Below are positions 1 through 11,431 of a stretch of 64,000 nt of DNA, piece by piece. The notes under the pieces are model-generated. The model did no database searches, had not been told where the DNA came from, and saw nothing but the letters and a program-made list of their open reading frames with translations. The stretch covers positions 1 through 64,000 of the forward strand of contig NZ_BCXD01000019.1 of the NCBI RefSeq assembly GCF_001894925.1. The letters run 5' to 3'. The first letter of the stretch is position 1, and every line of letters starts with the position of its first letter. The position numbers and the translations under genes were made by a program. This DNA is from Rhodococcus rhodnii NBRC 100604. GTDB lineage: Bacteria; Actinomycetota; Actinomycetes; Mycobacteriales; Mycobacteriaceae.

Positions 1-31
1 CCGCTGCCTCTGCCAATTGGGCTATGGGGGC
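1..31 (-). tRNA. tRNA-Leu, 5' part only (cut by window edge)
   Basis: On the minus strand the first 31 bases read as the 5' half of a tRNA: a 7-nt acceptor strand GCCCCCA, then UA, then a D-arm with the usual AAUUGGCAGAGGC pattern. The sequence stops before the anticodon, so the isotype is inferred: the start resembles actinobacterial tRNA-Leu, and M. tuberculosis has a leucine tRNA next to ppx. The 3' half and anticodon lie outside the window. Confidence 0.7.
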
Positions 32-244
32 CGGGTGTCCAGCACGAAGAGCTAGTAACTGGACAATCGCCCAACTCCTCGATTCATGGGACGTACCACC
101 GAATCCGGGCAAATGTACGCCCGTTCGACGCCGAATCGGCGCCGTTCGCGGAGCGCGAACGTTTCCAACTCGCGAGTAACCAGCAAACCCTCTGTAATTG
201 GAGTACGCCGCGCGCCATTCCGGTGGCGGCGATCGGGAGGGTTC

Positions 245-445
245 ATGGACGAGGCGATGGTACGACGCCGAGAAGATCTCGGCGTCGTCGCCGTGTGCGA
301 TCGCTGCGGGGAAACGTTCGCGACGGCCCTTGCGGCCGCGAGCAGCGAACACGCCGTGGCGCTCGTCCGCGACCTCCTGCGCGATCTGTACGGCTGGACG
401 CACGACGCTCTCGTCGACCTGTGCGGCGGTTGTTCGGCCACGTGA
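245..445 (+). CDS. small zinc-ribbon protein, 66 aa, function unknown
   Basis: The ATG at 245 is preceded by a strong GGGAGG at 235-240, which decides this start over the longer open frame beginning at 86. The protein has a CDRC pair near residue 18 and a CGGC pair near its C-terminus, the spacing of a small zinc ribbon. The middle is helical and alanine-rich. It lies between tRNA-Leu and ppx and converges with ppx with 10 bases between the stops. I do not recognise a family. Metal binding is inferred from the two CxxC pairs only. Confidence 0.6.
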   Translation: MDEAMVRRREDLGVVAVCDRCGETFATALAAASSEHAVALVRDLLRDLYGWTHDALVDLCGGCSAT

Positions 446-455
446 CGCCGCGAGG

Positions 456-1406
456 TCAGTGGGCGTGCACCGAAAGCGCGATGCCGTCGAGGATGTCGTG
501 CTCGCTCACGACGAGCTCGTCGATGCCCGCGCGCCGCTCGAGCTCGTCTGCGAGTACAAGCGTGACGAGCGCACCGCCACCGATGACGTCGACCCGTCCG
601 GGGTGCATCGGGCCGAGCTTCGCGCGCTCGGCTCGCGGCATCGCGATCAGTTCCTCGCACACCTCACGCAGCCGGGCAAGGCTCACGCGTGAGCGGTCCA
701 CCTCGTCCGGGTCGTAGCGCGACAGGTTCTTCGCGACGGCCGCGATCGTCGTCATCGTTCCCGCCACGCCGACCCACGTCCGTGTCCGTTCGAGCGGGAC
801 GGCGGCGAACGCGGGTGCGAGCCGCTCGCTCGCGAACTCGCGTGCCGCCGCCACTTCGGCGGCAGTCGGCGGATCGCTCGGCAGCGCCCGCTCCGTGATG
901 CGCACACAGCCGATGTCCGCGGAGTACGCGGCGTCGACCTCGCCCGCCTCGCCCAGGACGAGCTCGGTCGACCCGCCCCCGAGGTCCACGACGAGGAACG
1001 GCGCGGGATCACCGGTGAACCCGGCCACGGCGCCGGCGTACGACAGCCGCGCCTCCTCGTCGCCCGTGATCACCTCGGCCTCCGCGCCCGGCACGACTCT
1101 CCCGAGCACCTCACGGGTCATCGCGAAGAACTCGTCGCGATTGGTCGCGTCCCGGGTCGCCGACGTCGCGACCATCCGGCCGACGGAGACACCGGCGTCC
1201 GCCATCATGCTCACGTATGCATCGAGCGCGACCCTCGTGCGCTCGATGGCATCCGGCGCGAGCCGTCCCGTGGCGTCGACACCCTGCCCGAGGCGCACGA
1301 CGCGCATCTCACGTGCCACGTCGTGAAGCGTTCCGTCGTCGTCGCGGTCGGCGATGAGCAATCGGATCGAATTGGTTCCGCAGTCGACGGCGGCGACACG
1401 AGTCAC
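456..1406 (-). CDS. ppx: Ppx/GppA family exopolyphosphatase, 316 aa
   Basis: This cytosolic phosphatase of the sugar-kinase/actin fold is expected to cut terminal phosphates from polyphosphate or to convert pppGpp to ppGpp. The N-terminal phosphate-binding loop DCGTNSIRLL and the second motif VVDLGGGSTELV near residue 130 are present. It is a short Ppx lacking the C-terminal HD domain, like mycobacterial Rv1026. The GTG start at 1406 follows GAGGAGG and overlaps the upstream DUF501 stop as GTGA, so the two are translationally coupled. It is the last gene of the eno-ftsB-DUF501-ppx operon. Whether the substrate is polyphosphate or pppGpp cannot be read from the sequence. Confidence 0.93.
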   Translation of the reverse strand: MTRVAAVDCGTNSIRLLIADRDDDGTLHDVAREMRVVRLGQGVDATGRLAPDAIERTRVALDAYVSMMADAGVSVGRMVATSATRDATNRDEFFAMTREVLGRVVPGAEAEVITGDEEARLSYAGAVAGFTGDPAPFLVVDLGGGSTELVLGEAGEVDAAYSADIGCVRITERALPSDPPTAAEVAAAREFASERLAPAFAAVPLERTRTWVGVAGTMTTIAAVAKNLSRYDPDEVDRSRVSLARLREVCEELIAMPRAERAKLGPMHPGRVDVIGGGALVTLVLADELERRAGIDELVVSEHDILDGIALSVHAH

Positions 1407-1987
1407 GAGCGGTCCTCCTCCTGGGTGAGTGCGCTGTGGCGCGGCCAGTCCTCGGGGATCGCAGTCCCGCGCAACCTGCCGACGTCCGCGGCGAGTGCGA
1501 CGGATTCGTCGCCGAGCGGGTTGACGCCGGGTCCCTTCGCGAGCGAATGCGCGATGAGCACGTGCAGGCATTTGACGCGGTCGGGCATGCCCCCGCCCGT
1601 GAAGTCGGTGCCGAGGGAGTCGATTGCGTCACGTTCCGCGAGATACGACTCGTGCGCGGCGCGGTAGCGCGCCGCGAGGTCCTCGTCGTGTGCGAGCCGC
1701 TCGGTCATCTCGCGCATGACGCCCGCTGACTCCTGCCGGCTGGCCTCGGCGGTGAGCCGCGGATCGGTCAGGTAGTAGAGAGTCGGGAAGGGCGTGCCGT
1801 CGGGCAGCCGCGGAGCCGTCTTCACGACGGCGGGCCTGCCGTCGGGGGTGCGGTACGCGATCGCGAGGACACCCCGGGGGGCGCGGCCGAGCTGCTGCTC
1901 GACGACGGCGAGATCGGCCTCGTCGACGGCGGACGTCTCACTTGACGCCTCACTGGGATCCGGTGTGGTACTGGGGTTCTCGGTCAC
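1403..1987 (-). CDS. DUF501 family protein, 194 aa
   Basis: This conserved actinobacterial protein of unknown function always sits between ftsB/divIC and ppx, as Rv1025 does in M. tuberculosis. The first 35 residues are rich in Ser, Thr and Glu and look disordered. The DUF501 core follows, with a PTLYYLTDP segment in the middle and conserved cysteine and histidine in KCLHVLIAHSLA near residue 150. The GTG start at 1987 overlaps the ftsB stop (GTGA) and the gene's own stop overlaps the ppx start. Context suggests a link to division or polyphosphate metabolism, but the sequence does not demonstrate this. Confidence 0.88.
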   Translation of the reverse strand: MTENPSTTPDPSEASSETSAVDEADLAVVEQQLGRAPRGVLAIAYRTPDGRPAVVKTAPRLPDGTPFPTLYYLTDPRLTAEASRQESAGVMREMTERLAHDEDLAARYRAAHESYLAERDAIDSLGTDFTGGGMPDRVKCLHVLIAHSLAKGPGVNPLGDESVALAADVGRLRGTAIPEDWPRHSALTQEEDRS

Positions 1988-2673
1988 CCGGCGGGTACTC
2001 CTCGTGTCTCGGGCGGTGCGGCGTCGGGGGCGGGCGCCGGTGGCGGCGGAGGCTCGTCGGGTTCGGGCGTCGACTCGATCGACTGCCACAACACGGAGTA
2101 CCACGGCCCGGTGAGCTCGGCCTCCTCGTCGGCGCGACGCTCGGGCTCCTGATAGTCGCCGGGCAGCTGCACCTGGTAGGCGGTGTCGCCCGGCCGGACG
2201 AAGCGCAGCCGCTTGCGTGCCTCGGCTTCGATGTACGCGGGATCGTCGTAGCGTTCCCGCAGCTCCCGCAGCTCGGCGAGATCGTGTTCGAGTTGCACCC
2301 GCTCGGCCTCGACGCGCTGCATGTCGCTGCGTTGGGTGAGATAGGTCCGCAGCGGCATCGCGAGGGTCAGCGCGAGCGCGAGGACGACGACGGCGAGCGT
2401 GAGGGCCTTGCCCGTCGAGAGCCCGAACACCGTGTTCTCGGTGGGCGGGCGTGCCTTGCCGTTGCGTGCCGCACCGACGCGGCGCGGACCGGCACGACCG
2501 GGAAGAACACTGCCCGACTCGGAGGTGGGCGCGCCGTCGCTGCGCCCGCCTCCCGGGCCGGACCGAGTGGTGCGCGAGCGGCGCGCAGCAGCGGGGTCGG
2601 CGGGACGCCTGCCCCGCCGGTCGCCCCGCGGGGCACCCGCGCCCGACGGCCGCCGGCTACCGCGGCCCGCCAC
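1984..2673 (-). CDS. FtsB/DivIC-type septum formation protein, 229 aa
   Basis: This single-pass membrane protein belongs to the divisome FtsB/DivIC family, which with FtsL and FtsQ activates septal wall synthesis. The N-terminal ~80 residues are a long, basic, low-complexity cytoplasmic tail. A transmembrane helix (KALTLAVVVLALALTLAMP) lies around residues 88-106, followed by a short coiled coil (EAERVQLEHDLAELRELRER) and the conserved region KRLRFVRPGDT. The C-terminus is a Pro/Glu tail. Length and location between eno and DUF501 match Rv1024. The long basic tail is typical of actinobacterial members. Confidence 0.9.
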   Translation of the reverse strand: MAGRGSRRPSGAGAPRGDRRGRRPADPAAARRSRTTRSGPGGGRSDGAPTSESGSVLPGRAGPRRVGAARNGKARPPTENTVFGLSTGKALTLAVVVLALALTLAMPLRTYLTQRSDMQRVEAERVQLEHDLAELRELRERYDDPAYIEAEARKRLRFVRPGDTAYQVQLPGDYQEPERRADEEAELTGPWYSVLWQSIESTPEPDEPPPPPAPAPDAAPPETRGVPAG

Positions 2674-2756
2674 CCGACACCACCACTCGGTTCACCTCGA
2701 TCGTGTGCTCGTCCTTCGTTCGGTCGTCACTCCCCCGCGTGCTGCGTCCCGGTCGC

Positions 2757-4157
<1,401 letters not shown>

Positions 4158-4191
4158 TCAGGCGCGCCCGCAGTGCAGGCGAGGTGCGCTG

Positions 4192-4950
4192 TCAGGGCGC
4201 CACGCCGACGGAGTACGCGTTCGCGCGGTCGCGCACGAGCCGCAGATAGTCGCCCGAGAGGTTGTAGGCCATGAGTGCCGCGTGCCAGCCCTCGGGCGTC
4301 GTGAGGTCGCCCCCACTCGCACACAGATAGCGGGCCGCGCTCAGCGTCGCGTCGTCGATGTCGTCGGGGTCGGCGATGCCGTCGCCGTTCGCGTCGACAC
4401 CCCACTGCCGCCACGTCTCGGGGATGAACTGCATCGGCCCCATCGCGCGGTCGAACTCGGTGTCACCGTCGAGCTCGCCGCCGTCGGTGTCGGGGATCTC
4501 GGCGACGCCGGGGCGGCCGTCCAGCGGGACACCGCGGATCGGCGGTGACGTCGAGCCGTCGGGTGCGACGGTGGCACCGCCGTGGGTGCCGTGCGCGCTC
4601 TCGACGCTCCCGATTCCGGCGAGCGTCGTCCAGCCGATGCCGCACTCGGGAGCGGCGCGTTGCATGACCGCCGCCGCGTAGCCGTAGGCGGAGAGCGCCG
4701 TCACGCCGACGCCGAGACCGTCGCTGCGCTCCGCGGCCCACCCGAGCAGCTGGTCGGCCGAGCGGCCGGGCGCGTCGAGGTCGATGGGCGGAGTCGGTGC
4801 GCCGAGTCCGGGAGGCACCCCCTCGGGGATCTCGGGCCGCGGCTGCCCGAGGCTGCCGCACGCACTCACCCCCACCACCACGGCGGCGAGTCCCGCCACC
4901 ACACTGCTTCGCCGTGCCGTCCAACCGAAACGTCTCACCCCGTCCATCAT
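4192..4950 (-). CDS. lpqU: lytic murein transglycosylase lipoprotein, LpqU-like, 252 aa
   Basis: A secreted, lipid-anchored peptidoglycan hydrolase of the soluble lytic transglycosylase type (SLT/MltB-like). The signal peptide ends in the lipobox VSAC near residue 32. The catalytic region has IGSVESAHG, containing the acid Glu, and GPMQFIPETWRQWG, followed by a short Ca-loop-like DANGDGIADPDDIDDA segment and CASGGDL. The ATG at 4950 overlaps the mazG stop as ATGA, so it is coupled to mfd-mazG. Position and order equal Rv1022. The EF-hand-like loop is usual for this subfamily. Confidence 0.88.
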   Translation of the reverse strand: MMDGVRRFGWTARRSSVVAGLAAVVVGVSACGSLGQPRPEIPEGVPPGLGAPTPPIDLDAPGRSADQLLGWAAERSDGLGVGVTALSAYGYAAAVMQRAAPECGIGWTTLAGIGSVESAHGTHGGATVAPDGSTSPPIRGVPLDGRPGVAEIPDTDGGELDGDTEFDRAMGPMQFIPETWRQWGVDANGDGIADPDDIDDATLSAARYLCASGGDLTTPEGWHAALMAYNLSGDYLRLVRDRANAYSVGVAP

Positions 4951-5783
4951 CCAGACGCGGTCTCGGCGGCCCTGATGCGCTCGACGAACGCCAGGACGTC
5001 GCGGCGCAGCACGGCCTCGCTCGCGGCGAGTGCCGCGGCGTCGTCGAGCAGTGCCGTCGGGATCAGCTCGTCCGGCAGACCGGCGCGGCTCGCGCGTTCG
5101 ACGACCGCGCGGGTCAGCGACGCCGCGGGCTGGCTCGTCGCGATGCCGTCCATGCTCGAACCCCGCGCCTTCTCGGCCGCCTTGCGCTCCTCCCACGCGC
5201 GCTCCTGCTCGGCGATGTCGATGGGGCCGGCGGCTTCCTGCGCGAGGTGCGGACTGCGATGCACGAGTTTGGCGACGAGCGTGCCCGCGACGTCGTCGAC
5301 GTCGAAGTCGCCGCGCGCCTGCGCGATACGGGAGTGGAACAGTACCTGCAACAACAGGTCTCCCAGTTCTTCGCGCAGATCGCCCGCCGCACCCGGTGCG
5401 CCGGCGGAGTGCGCGGCGATCGCGTCGAGCACCTCGTAGGTCTCCTCGACGAGATAGCGCGACAGGCTCTCGTGGCTCTGCGTGACCTCCCAGCCGCCGT
5501 ATCCCCAGAGCCGGTCCATCAGCTCGGCCGCCTCGGCGAGCGCGTCTCCGCTGCGGGTCGGCGACGCGATCACGGTCTCGCCCGCGGCGATGCGCGCGCG
5601 AACGTCGCTGCGGGTCGCGTCGGTCGTCACCACCGTCTCGGCAGCGGACCGCTCGGTGAGCAGCTCGCGCACGGCACCGGGGACCTCGTCGGTGAACACC
5701 ACGCCACCGGCGACGGCGCTCAGGGCCGCCATGGGCAGCTGGGTCGGGCGCGCCGGATCGAGGACGACGACCGTCACACTCAC
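4947..5783 (-). CDS. mazG: nucleoside triphosphate pyrophosphohydrolase MazG, 278 aa
   Basis: House-cleaning all-alpha NTP pyrophosphohydrolase that hydrolyses canonical and oxidised NTPs to NMP plus PPi. The Mg-binding helices are visible: [10 protein letters not shown] (ExxxE type) and [15 protein letters not shown] (ExxD type), between about residues 120 and 180. An N-terminal domain of about 95 residues unlike the E. coli enzyme precedes it, as in mycobacterial MazG. The GTG at 5783 overlaps the mfd stop (GTGA); an alternative in-frame GTG sits at 5777. It is co-transcribed with mfd and lpqU, as in Rv1020-Rv1022. Confidence 0.94.
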   Translation of the reverse strand: MSVTVVVLDPARPTQLPMAALSAVAGGVVFTDEVPGAVRELLTERSAAETVVTTDATRSDVRARIAAGETVIASPTRSGDALAEAAELMDRLWGYGGWEVTQSHESLSRYLVEETYEVLDAIAAHSAGAPGAAGDLREELGDLLLQVLFHSRIAQARGDFDVDDVAGTLVAKLVHRSPHLAQEAAGPIDIAEQERAWEERKAAEKARGSSMDGIATSQPAASLTRAVVERASRAGLPDELIPTALLDDAAALAASEAVLRRDVLAFVERIRAAETASG

Positions 5784-8700
5784 ACCTCCATCGCGACGGC
5801 GCCCGCGGCCCGGCCGTCGATGGCGAGGATCAGATCGGCGATGTACTGGAGCAGTTCGGTGTCGCGGAGGCGATCGGCACCGATGCCGCCGCCACCGGCC
5901 CGCGGGACCGGCAGTTGCACCATGCCCGTCGTCGCGCGGTACTGCGCCGAGGGGTAGATCCGCTTGAGCCGCAGCTGTTTCGAATCGGGCAGCGCGAGCG
6001 GCGACAGCTTGATCTGGGTGCCGACGACGGCGATCTCCTCGACCGCGTACTCCCGCGCGAGCAGCCGGAGCTTCGCGACCGAGACGAGCCGGCGGACCTC
6101 CTCGGGCAACGGCCCGTACCGGTCGACGAGTTCGTCGACGACGGCGGCGATCGCGGCGTCGTCGTTCGACGCCGCGAGCTTGCGGTAGGCCTCGAGCCGC
6201 AGCCGGTCGCTCGTCACGTAGTCGGGCGGGATGTGCGCGTCGACGGGAAGGTCGATCCGCACCTCCTTCGGCGCCTCGTCGGTCGTGATGGGCGTGCCGT
6301 CCGCCGCCGCGCGGAACGCCTCGACGGCCTCGCCGACGAGCCGCACGTACAGGTCGAATCCGACGCCCGCGACGTGACCTGACTGCTCCGCGCCCAGAAC
6401 GTTTCCGGCGCCGCGCAGTTCGAGATCCTTCATCGCGACGGCGATACCCGCGCCGAGATCGGAGTTCTGCGAGATCGTCGCGAGCCGGTCGTAGGCCGTC
6501 TCGGTGAGCGGCTTCTCCGGTGGGTACAGGAAGTAGGCGTACCCGCGCTCGCGACTGCGCCCGACGCGGCCGCGCAACTGGTGCAGCTGCGACAGACCGA
6601 GCGCGTCGGAGCGTTCGACGATGAGCGTGTTCGCGTTGGAGATGTCGAGCCCGGTCTCGACGATCGTCGTGCACACGAGGATGTCGAAGTCGCGTTGCCA
6701 GAACCCCTGCACGGTCTTCTCGAGCCGGTCCTCGTTCATCTGACCGTGCGCCACGACGACCCGCGCCTCCGGGACGAGATCGCGAATCCGCTTGGCCGCC
6801 TTGTCGATCGAGCTGACCCGATTGTGGACGTAGAAGACCTGGCCGTCGCGCAGCAACTCGCGCCGGATCGCGGCGGCGACCTGCTTGTCCTCGTACGCAC
6901 CGACGTACGTCAGGACGGGGTGACGCTCCTCGGGCGGGGTGAGGATCGTCGACATCTCGCGGATGCCCGCCATCGACATCTCGAGTGTACGGGGAATCGG
7001 GGTCGCAGACATCGTGAGCACGTCGACGTGCGTGCGCAGCGCCTTGATGTGTTCCTTGTGCTCGACACCGAAGCGCTGTTCCTCGTCGACGACGACGAGC
7101 CCGAGATCCTTCCAGCGCACCCCCGTCTGCAGCAGCCGGTGGGTACCGACCACGATGTCGATCTCGCCGACCGCCATGCGGTCGAGAATCTCCTTCGACT
7201 CGCCGGCATCGGTGAAGCGCGAGAGCCCCTTCACCGTGACAGGATAGTTCGCCATCCGCTCGGTGAACGTCTGCAGATGCTGTTGTGCGAGCAGCGTCGT
7301 CGGCACGAGCACGGCGACCTGCTTGCCGTCCTGCACGGCCTTGAAGGCGGCGCGCACCGCGATCTCGGTCTTGCCGTAGCCGACGTCGCCGACCACGACG
7401 CGGTCCATCGGGACCGCCTTCTCCATGTCGGACTTGACCTCCGAGATCACCGTGAGCTGATCCTGCGTCTCGGTGAAGGGGAAGGCGTCCTCCATCTCCT
7501 TCTGCCACGGCGTGTCCGGGCCGAACGCGTGGCCCGGCGCCGCCTGCCTGGCGGCGTAGAGCTGCACGAGCTCGCCCGCGATCTCGCGAACGGCCTTGCG
7601 GGCCTTGCGTTTCGTGTTCGCCCAATCCGAACCGCCGAGCTTGCTCAGCGCGGGCAACTCGCCGCCGACGTAGCGCGAGAGCTGATCGAGCGATTCCATC
7701 GGAACGAACAGGCGATCCCCGGGATGACCGCGCTTGCTCGCCGCGTACTCGATGACGAGGTACTCGCGTCGCGCGCCACCGACGGTGCGCTCGACCATCT
7801 CGACGAACTTGCCGATGCCGTGCTGGTCGTGCACGACCATGTCGCCCGCCGTCAGCGCGAGCGGATCGACCTGGTTGCGGCGCTTGGCCGGCAGCCTCCT
7901 GCCGTCCCCCGCCGCCTGGACCCGGTTGCCGGTGAGGTCGGCTTCGGTGACGACGACGAGCCCCGGGATCTCGTCGGTACCGGCGAGCACGAAGCCGTCG
8001 TGGAGCGAGCCGCACATCACGGCGACGCGGCCGCGCGGCGGCTCGGTGCCCGCGTCCTCCTTCGCCGCGGGGACCTCGGCGTCGCGCAGCCGCTCCAGCA
8101 GCCGCTCCGCGGTACCCGACCCGGCGACGACGACGGCGGCGCGGCCACCCGTCGTCACGTGGGCGCGCAACGTCACGAAGAGCTCGGCGAGCAGTTCCTC
8201 CGAACCACGGATCTGCGGTGCCGTCGTGATCGCGAGTTCGGTCTCGTCCTCGCTGCCCGACGCGAGCGGACCGATCACCCACCAGCCGTGCCCGGTCTCG
8301 CGGGCGTGGGAGCGGACCTCGCCGAGCGGCCGGTACGCCGATGCTCCGAGATCCACGCCGCCGCCCGCGAGCGCCGCGGCGTCGATCGGTGCGTCCGCGC
8401 CGAGCGACGCCGCGTTCCACGACGCCTCGAGGAACTCCTGCCCGCTGCGGATGAGGTCGGACGCGCGGGCCCGCACCTTCTCGGGGTCGCACACGAGCAC
8501 CGTCGTGCGCTCGGGAAGAACGTCCGTCAGCAGCTGGAGCTCACCGCTGCGCAGCACCGGCAGCAGCGCTTCCATCCCCTCGACGGGGACACCACCGGAC
8601 ATCTTGTCGAGCATCTCGACGAGCGCGGCGTCGGCCTGATTCTGCTGCGCGAGGTCGGCCGCGCGGTCGCGCACGTCCTGCGTCAGCAGCAGTTCGCGGC

Positions 8701-9418
8701 ACGCCGTCGCGACGACGGCGTCGACCTCCAGTTCGGGGATCGACCGCTGATCGGCGACCGAGAACGGCCGGATCTCGCTGACCTCGTCGCCCCAGAACTC
8801 GATGCGGACGGGGTGATCGAAGGTCGGCGGAAACAGGTCGAGGATGCCGCCGCGGACGGCGAACTCGCCACGTTTGCCCACCATGTCGACGCGCGTGTAG
8901 GCCATCTCCACGAGCCGCTCGAGCAGCGCGTCGAAGTCGTGTTCGCTGCCGACCCGCAGGACGACAGGCGGTGTGTCGCCGAGCCCCGGAGCCATCGGCT
9001 GCACCAGCGAGCGCACCGTCGTCACGACGACCCGCAGCGGCGGCCCGAGCACCTCCTCGTCGGGGTGCGCGAGGCGGCGCAGCACCTCGAGCCGGCGCCC
9101 GACGGTGTCGGCGCTCGGCGAGAGCCGCTCGTGCGGAAGCGTCTCCCACGACGGGAAGAGCGCGACCTGCGCGCCGAGCATCTCGCGGAGTTCGATGGTG
9201 AGATCGTCGGCCTCGCGCCCGGTCGCCGTGACGACGAGTACCGGGCCTCGCGAGACGAGCGCCCTCGCGACGAGCGAGCGCGCCGCCGCCGGGGCGACCA
9301 GTGCGGCATCGCCCGCACGATCGGCGAGCGCCGCGAGCGCGGGATCGGCGAGAGCGGTGGCCGCGAGTCCGCCGAGCGGAGCGTCGACGGGCCGGTCCGA
9401 CAACGGAAGGGAAGACAC
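5780..9418 (-). CDS. mfd: transcription-repair coupling factor, 1212 aa
   Basis: DNA translocase that removes RNA polymerase stalled at lesions and recruits UvrA. The UvrB-like N-terminal region ([17 protein letters not shown] near residue 95) is followed by an RNAP-interaction domain around residues 470-560 and a RecG-like helicase core with Walker [10 protein letters not shown] near 675, the DEEQ box ([13 protein letters not shown]) near 780 and [13 protein letters not shown] near 805. The C-terminal TRCF domain ends the protein. Full length. The GTG start at 9418 has AGGAG just upstream. First gene of the mfd-mazG-lpqU operon. Confidence 0.98.
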   Translation of the reverse strand: MSSLPLSDRPVDAPLGGLAATALADPALAALADRAGDAALVAPAAARSLVARALVSRGPVLVVTATGREADDLTIELREMLGAQVALFPSWETLPHERLSPSADTVGRRLEVLRRLAHPDEEVLGPPLRVVVTTVRSLVQPMAPGLGDTPPVVLRVGSEHDFDALLERLVEMAYTRVDMVGKRGEFAVRGGILDLFPPTFDHPVRIEFWGDEVSEIRPFSVADQRSIPELEVDAVVATACRELLLTQDVRDRAADLAQQNQADAALVEMLDKMSGGVPVEGMEALLPVLRSGELQLLTDVLPERTTVLVCDPEKVRARASDLIRSGQEFLEASWNAASLGADAPIDAAALAGGGVDLGASAYRPLGEVRSHARETGHGWWVIGPLASGSEDETELAITTAPQIRGSEELLAELFVTLRAHVTTGGRAAVVVAGSGTAERLLERLRDAEVPAAKEDAGTEPPRGRVAVMCGSLHDGFVLAGTDEIPGLVVVTEADLTGNRVQAAGDGRRLPAKRRNQVDPLALTAGDMVVHDQHGIGKFVEMVERTVGGARREYLVIEYAASKRGHPGDRLFVPMESLDQLSRYVGGELPALSKLGGSDWANTKRKARKAVREIAGELVQLYAARQAAPGHAFGPDTPWQKEMEDAFPFTETQDQLTVISEVKSDMEKAVPMDRVVVGDVGYGKTEIAVRAAFKAVQDGKQVAVLVPTTLLAQQHLQTFTERMANYPVTVKGLSRFTDAGESKEILDRMAVGEIDIVVGTHRLLQTGVRWKDLGLVVVDEEQRFGVEHKEHIKALRTHVDVLTMSATPIPRTLEMSMAGIREMSTILTPPEERHPVLTYVGAYEDKQVAAAIRRELLRDGQVFYVHNRVSSIDKAAKRIRDLVPEARVVVAHGQMNEDRLEKTVQGFWQRDFDILVCTTIVETGLDISNANTLIVERSDALGLSQLHQLRGRVGRSRERGYAYFLYPPEKPLTETAYDRLATISQNSDLGAGIAVAMKDLELRGAGNVLGAEQSGHVAGVGFDLYVRLVGEAVEAFRAAADGTPITTDEAPKEVRIDLPVDAHIPPDYVTSDRLRLEAYRKLAASNDDAAIAAVVDELVDRYGPLPEEVRRLVSVAKLRLLAREYAVEEIAVVGTQIKLSPLALPDSKQLRLKRIYPSAQYRATTGMVQLPVPRAGGGGIGADRLRDTELLQYIADLILAIDGRAAGAVAMEV

Positions 9419-9539
9419 CTACCTACTCCTGAACACGAGCGGCACACGACAACCGCCGCCACGACGACGATCGGGAGCAGCGACGACTCGTCAGTCTACC
9501 GATCCGGCCGCCCGAGTCGTGCCGCGGCGACGTCCGGCA

Positions 9540-10484
9540 TCAGTGCCCGGCGAGGTAGTCCTCGAAATCCTCGCGGTCGAACGCGGCGCGCAGCTCGCCG
9601 AGCCCGGCCACGTCCGGAAGGACGATCGACTGGCCGTCGTCGGAGGTTCCGACGCCCGCGACCGGGACGGCGAAGTACTCGACGTCGCCGAGCCCCGTGT
9701 CGACGACGCGGGATGCGAGGGAGACCATGCGCGGGAGCGTCAGTCCGTCGTCGAGCCAGAGATACTGCCCTGCGTCGCGCAGCAGCGCCGAGAGCCGGAC
9801 CGGGTTGGTGACGATCTCGCGCGAGAACACCTCGTCGAGCAGGGCACGCAGGAAAAGCTGCTGGTTGTCGACGCGGGTGAAGTCGCCGCCGTCGAACTCG
9901 TACCGTTCCCGAACGAAGGTCAGCGCGTCCTCGCCGTCGACATGGATCGGCCCGTCGTCGAAGTGGTGTCCGCGCGCGTCGAACTCACGGGGATTGTCGA
10001 GGTCCACGCCGCCGATCGCGTCGGTGATCTCTCGGAAGCCTGCGAAATCGAGCAACACGGTGTGATCGATGTGCGTATCGACGAGGTCCTCCACCGCGCG
10101 TACCGCGAGTTCCGGACCGCCGAAGGCCGTCGCCGCATTGATCTTGTGGGCGCCACGGCCGGGCAGTTCCACCCACAGGTCGCGGTAGATGGACATGACG
10201 CGAACCGGCCCGTGGTCCGGCGGCGGGATGTGCGCGAGCATCATGACGTCGCTGCGCGAGCCGTGCAGGAAGTCCCCCGGCTGCTCTCGCGAATCGCTCC
10301 CCATGACGAGGACGTCGACGGCCTCTTCGTCGTCGGGCGCCGTGGCCGAGTCGTCGGGCGGTATCGCGATGTGCCCGACCTCCCCCGCGAACTCGCCGAC
10401 CACCAGTGTCGCCCCCACCCCGACGGCGACCGCGACACCGGCCAGCCCGATCATCGCTCTCGTCAGCCATCTGTTGCCCACCAT
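9540..10484 (-). CDS. LytR-CpsA-Psr (LCP) family cell-wall ligase, 314 aa
   Basis: LCP proteins attach undecaprenyl-linked polymers (in this group arabinogalactan) to peptidoglycan on the outer membrane face. One N-terminal helix (residues ~8-30, MIGLAGVAVAVGVGATLVVG) anchors it. The LCP core shows VLVMGSDSRE, RSDVMMLAHI, SIYRDLWVELPGRGAHKINAA and TFVRERYEFDGGDFTRVDNQQ, including the conserved Arg and Asp residues. It lacks the C-terminal LytR_C domain. It sits between the TetR gene and mfd, where M. tuberculosis has no LCP gene. The 128-base leader contains nested hairpins. The start ATG follows a plain G-run, a weak ribosome site. Confidence 0.9.
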   Translation of the reverse strand: MVGNRWLTRAMIGLAGVAVAVGVGATLVVGEFAGEVGHIAIPPDDSATAPDDEEAVDVLVMGSDSREQPGDFLHGSRSDVMMLAHIPPPDHGPVRVMSIYRDLWVELPGRGAHKINAATAFGGPELAVRAVEDLVDTHIDHTVLLDFAGFREITDAIGGVDLDNPREFDARGHHFDDGPIHVDGEDALTFVRERYEFDGGDFTRVDNQQLFLRALLDEVFSREIVTNPVRLSALLRDAGQYLWLDDGLTLPRMVSLASRVVDTGLGDVEYFAVPVAGVGTSDDGQSIVLPDVAGLGELRAAFDREDFEDYLAGH

Positions 10485-10560
10485 GCCCCCGCACCGAGTT
10501 CGTTTTCGGTACCGTGCGCACCGAAAAAGGGTGATTCCCAGCCCTTTTCGGACACTAACG
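10485..10560 (-). promoter_or_regulatory. alternative hairpins in the leader of the LCP gene
   Basis: In transcript order on the minus strand there are three complementary segments: CCGAAAAGGG (10551-10542), CCCTTTTTCGGT (10531-10520) and ACCGAAAACG (10511-10502). Segment 2 can pair with segment 1 or with segment 3, but not both. The first hairpin has a U-rich side and ends close to the LCP start. This is the layout of a terminator/antiterminator or simple operators; the function is inferred only. Confidence 0.4.
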
Positions 10561-10612
10561 AACCGGCGGTGGGCGGTGTGGCGTTCTCGCGCGCGCCGCG
10601 ACGGAGAGCCCG

Positions 10613-11269
10613 TCAGGGTTCGAGAGCCGGGGTCGGCGGATCGGCCTCGAGATTCATGAGCCCGTTCCAGCACAGGTTCACGAGATGAGCGGCGACGACC
10701 TCCTTCGGCGGCGTCCGGTCGTCGAGCCACCACGTCGCGGTCGTCGACACCATGCCGACGAGTGCCTGGGCGTACAGGGGCGCGAGTTCCGGATCGAAAC
10801 CACGTCGCGAGAAATCGGCGGCGAGGAGATGCGAGACCTGATTGACGGCCTCGTTGAGCAGGCTCGAGTAGGTGCCTTCCGCCGCGGCGACCGGCTGATC
10901 GCGCACCAGGATCCGGAAACCGTCGGTGTGCTCTTCGATGTAGGTGAGCAGGGCGAGGGCGACGCGTTCGACACGGACGCGGGAGCGATTCCTGCTCAGG
11001 GCCGAGGTCACCATCTCGAGCAGCCGTGACATCTCCCGGTCGACGACGACGGCGTACAGCCCTTCCTTCCCGCCGAAGTGCTCGTACACGACGGGTTTGG
11101 AGACGTTCGCGCGCTGCGCGATCTCCTCGATCGAGGTGCCTTCGTATCCGCGCTCGGCGAACAACGTCCGCCCGATCTCGATGAGCTGTTCGCGACGTTG
11201 GGTGCCGGTCATCCTGGTGCGCACGCCCCGCTGCGGCGCCTGCGTTCCTGTGTCGTCCGGTCGCGACAC
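10613..11269 (-). CDS. TetR family transcriptional regulator, 218 aa
   Basis: An N-terminal TetR helix-turn-helix is clear around residues 24-70 (RTLFAERGYEGTSIEEIAQR, ANVSKPVVYEHFGGKEGLY). The C-terminal ligand domain is helical with TWWLDD near residue 175, typical of the Rv1019 group. The start is GTG at 11269, preceded by GAGGAGG. It stands upstream of the LCP gene on the same strand, and M. tuberculosis has a TetR gene at the same place between glmU and mfd. The ligand is unknown. Autoregulation or control of the LCP/mfd cluster is possible. Confidence 0.92.
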   Translation of the reverse strand: MSRPDDTGTQAPQRGVRTRMTGTQRREQLIEIGRTLFAERGYEGTSIEEIAQRANVSKPVVYEHFGGKEGLYAVVVDREMSRLLEMVTSALSRNRSRVRVERVALALLTYIEEHTDGFRILVRDQPVAAAEGTYSSLLNEAVNQVSHLLAADFSRRGFDPELAPLYAQALVGMVSTTATWWLDDRTPPKEVVAAHLVNLCWNGLMNLEADPPTPALEP

Positions 11270-11431
11270 GTGACCTCCTCGCGATCGGGGCCGCTTCCCG
11301 GGAAAGCGGCATTCTCCGCCAGGCTATCGACCGGCACGTACGATCGAGCGCGGCGGTTCGACCGGAGCCGGGACGGCGTGCGAGTATTCTTCACGCGCGA
11401 CCGGCTCGAACACGTTCGGGTCGCGTGGCAG

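Noticed and set aside
6581-9811. 1076-codon plus-strand open frame opposite mfd
   Set aside because: Complete shadow of mfd: Arg/Asp/His-rich composition with no domain pattern; high-GC antisense frames stay open by chance.
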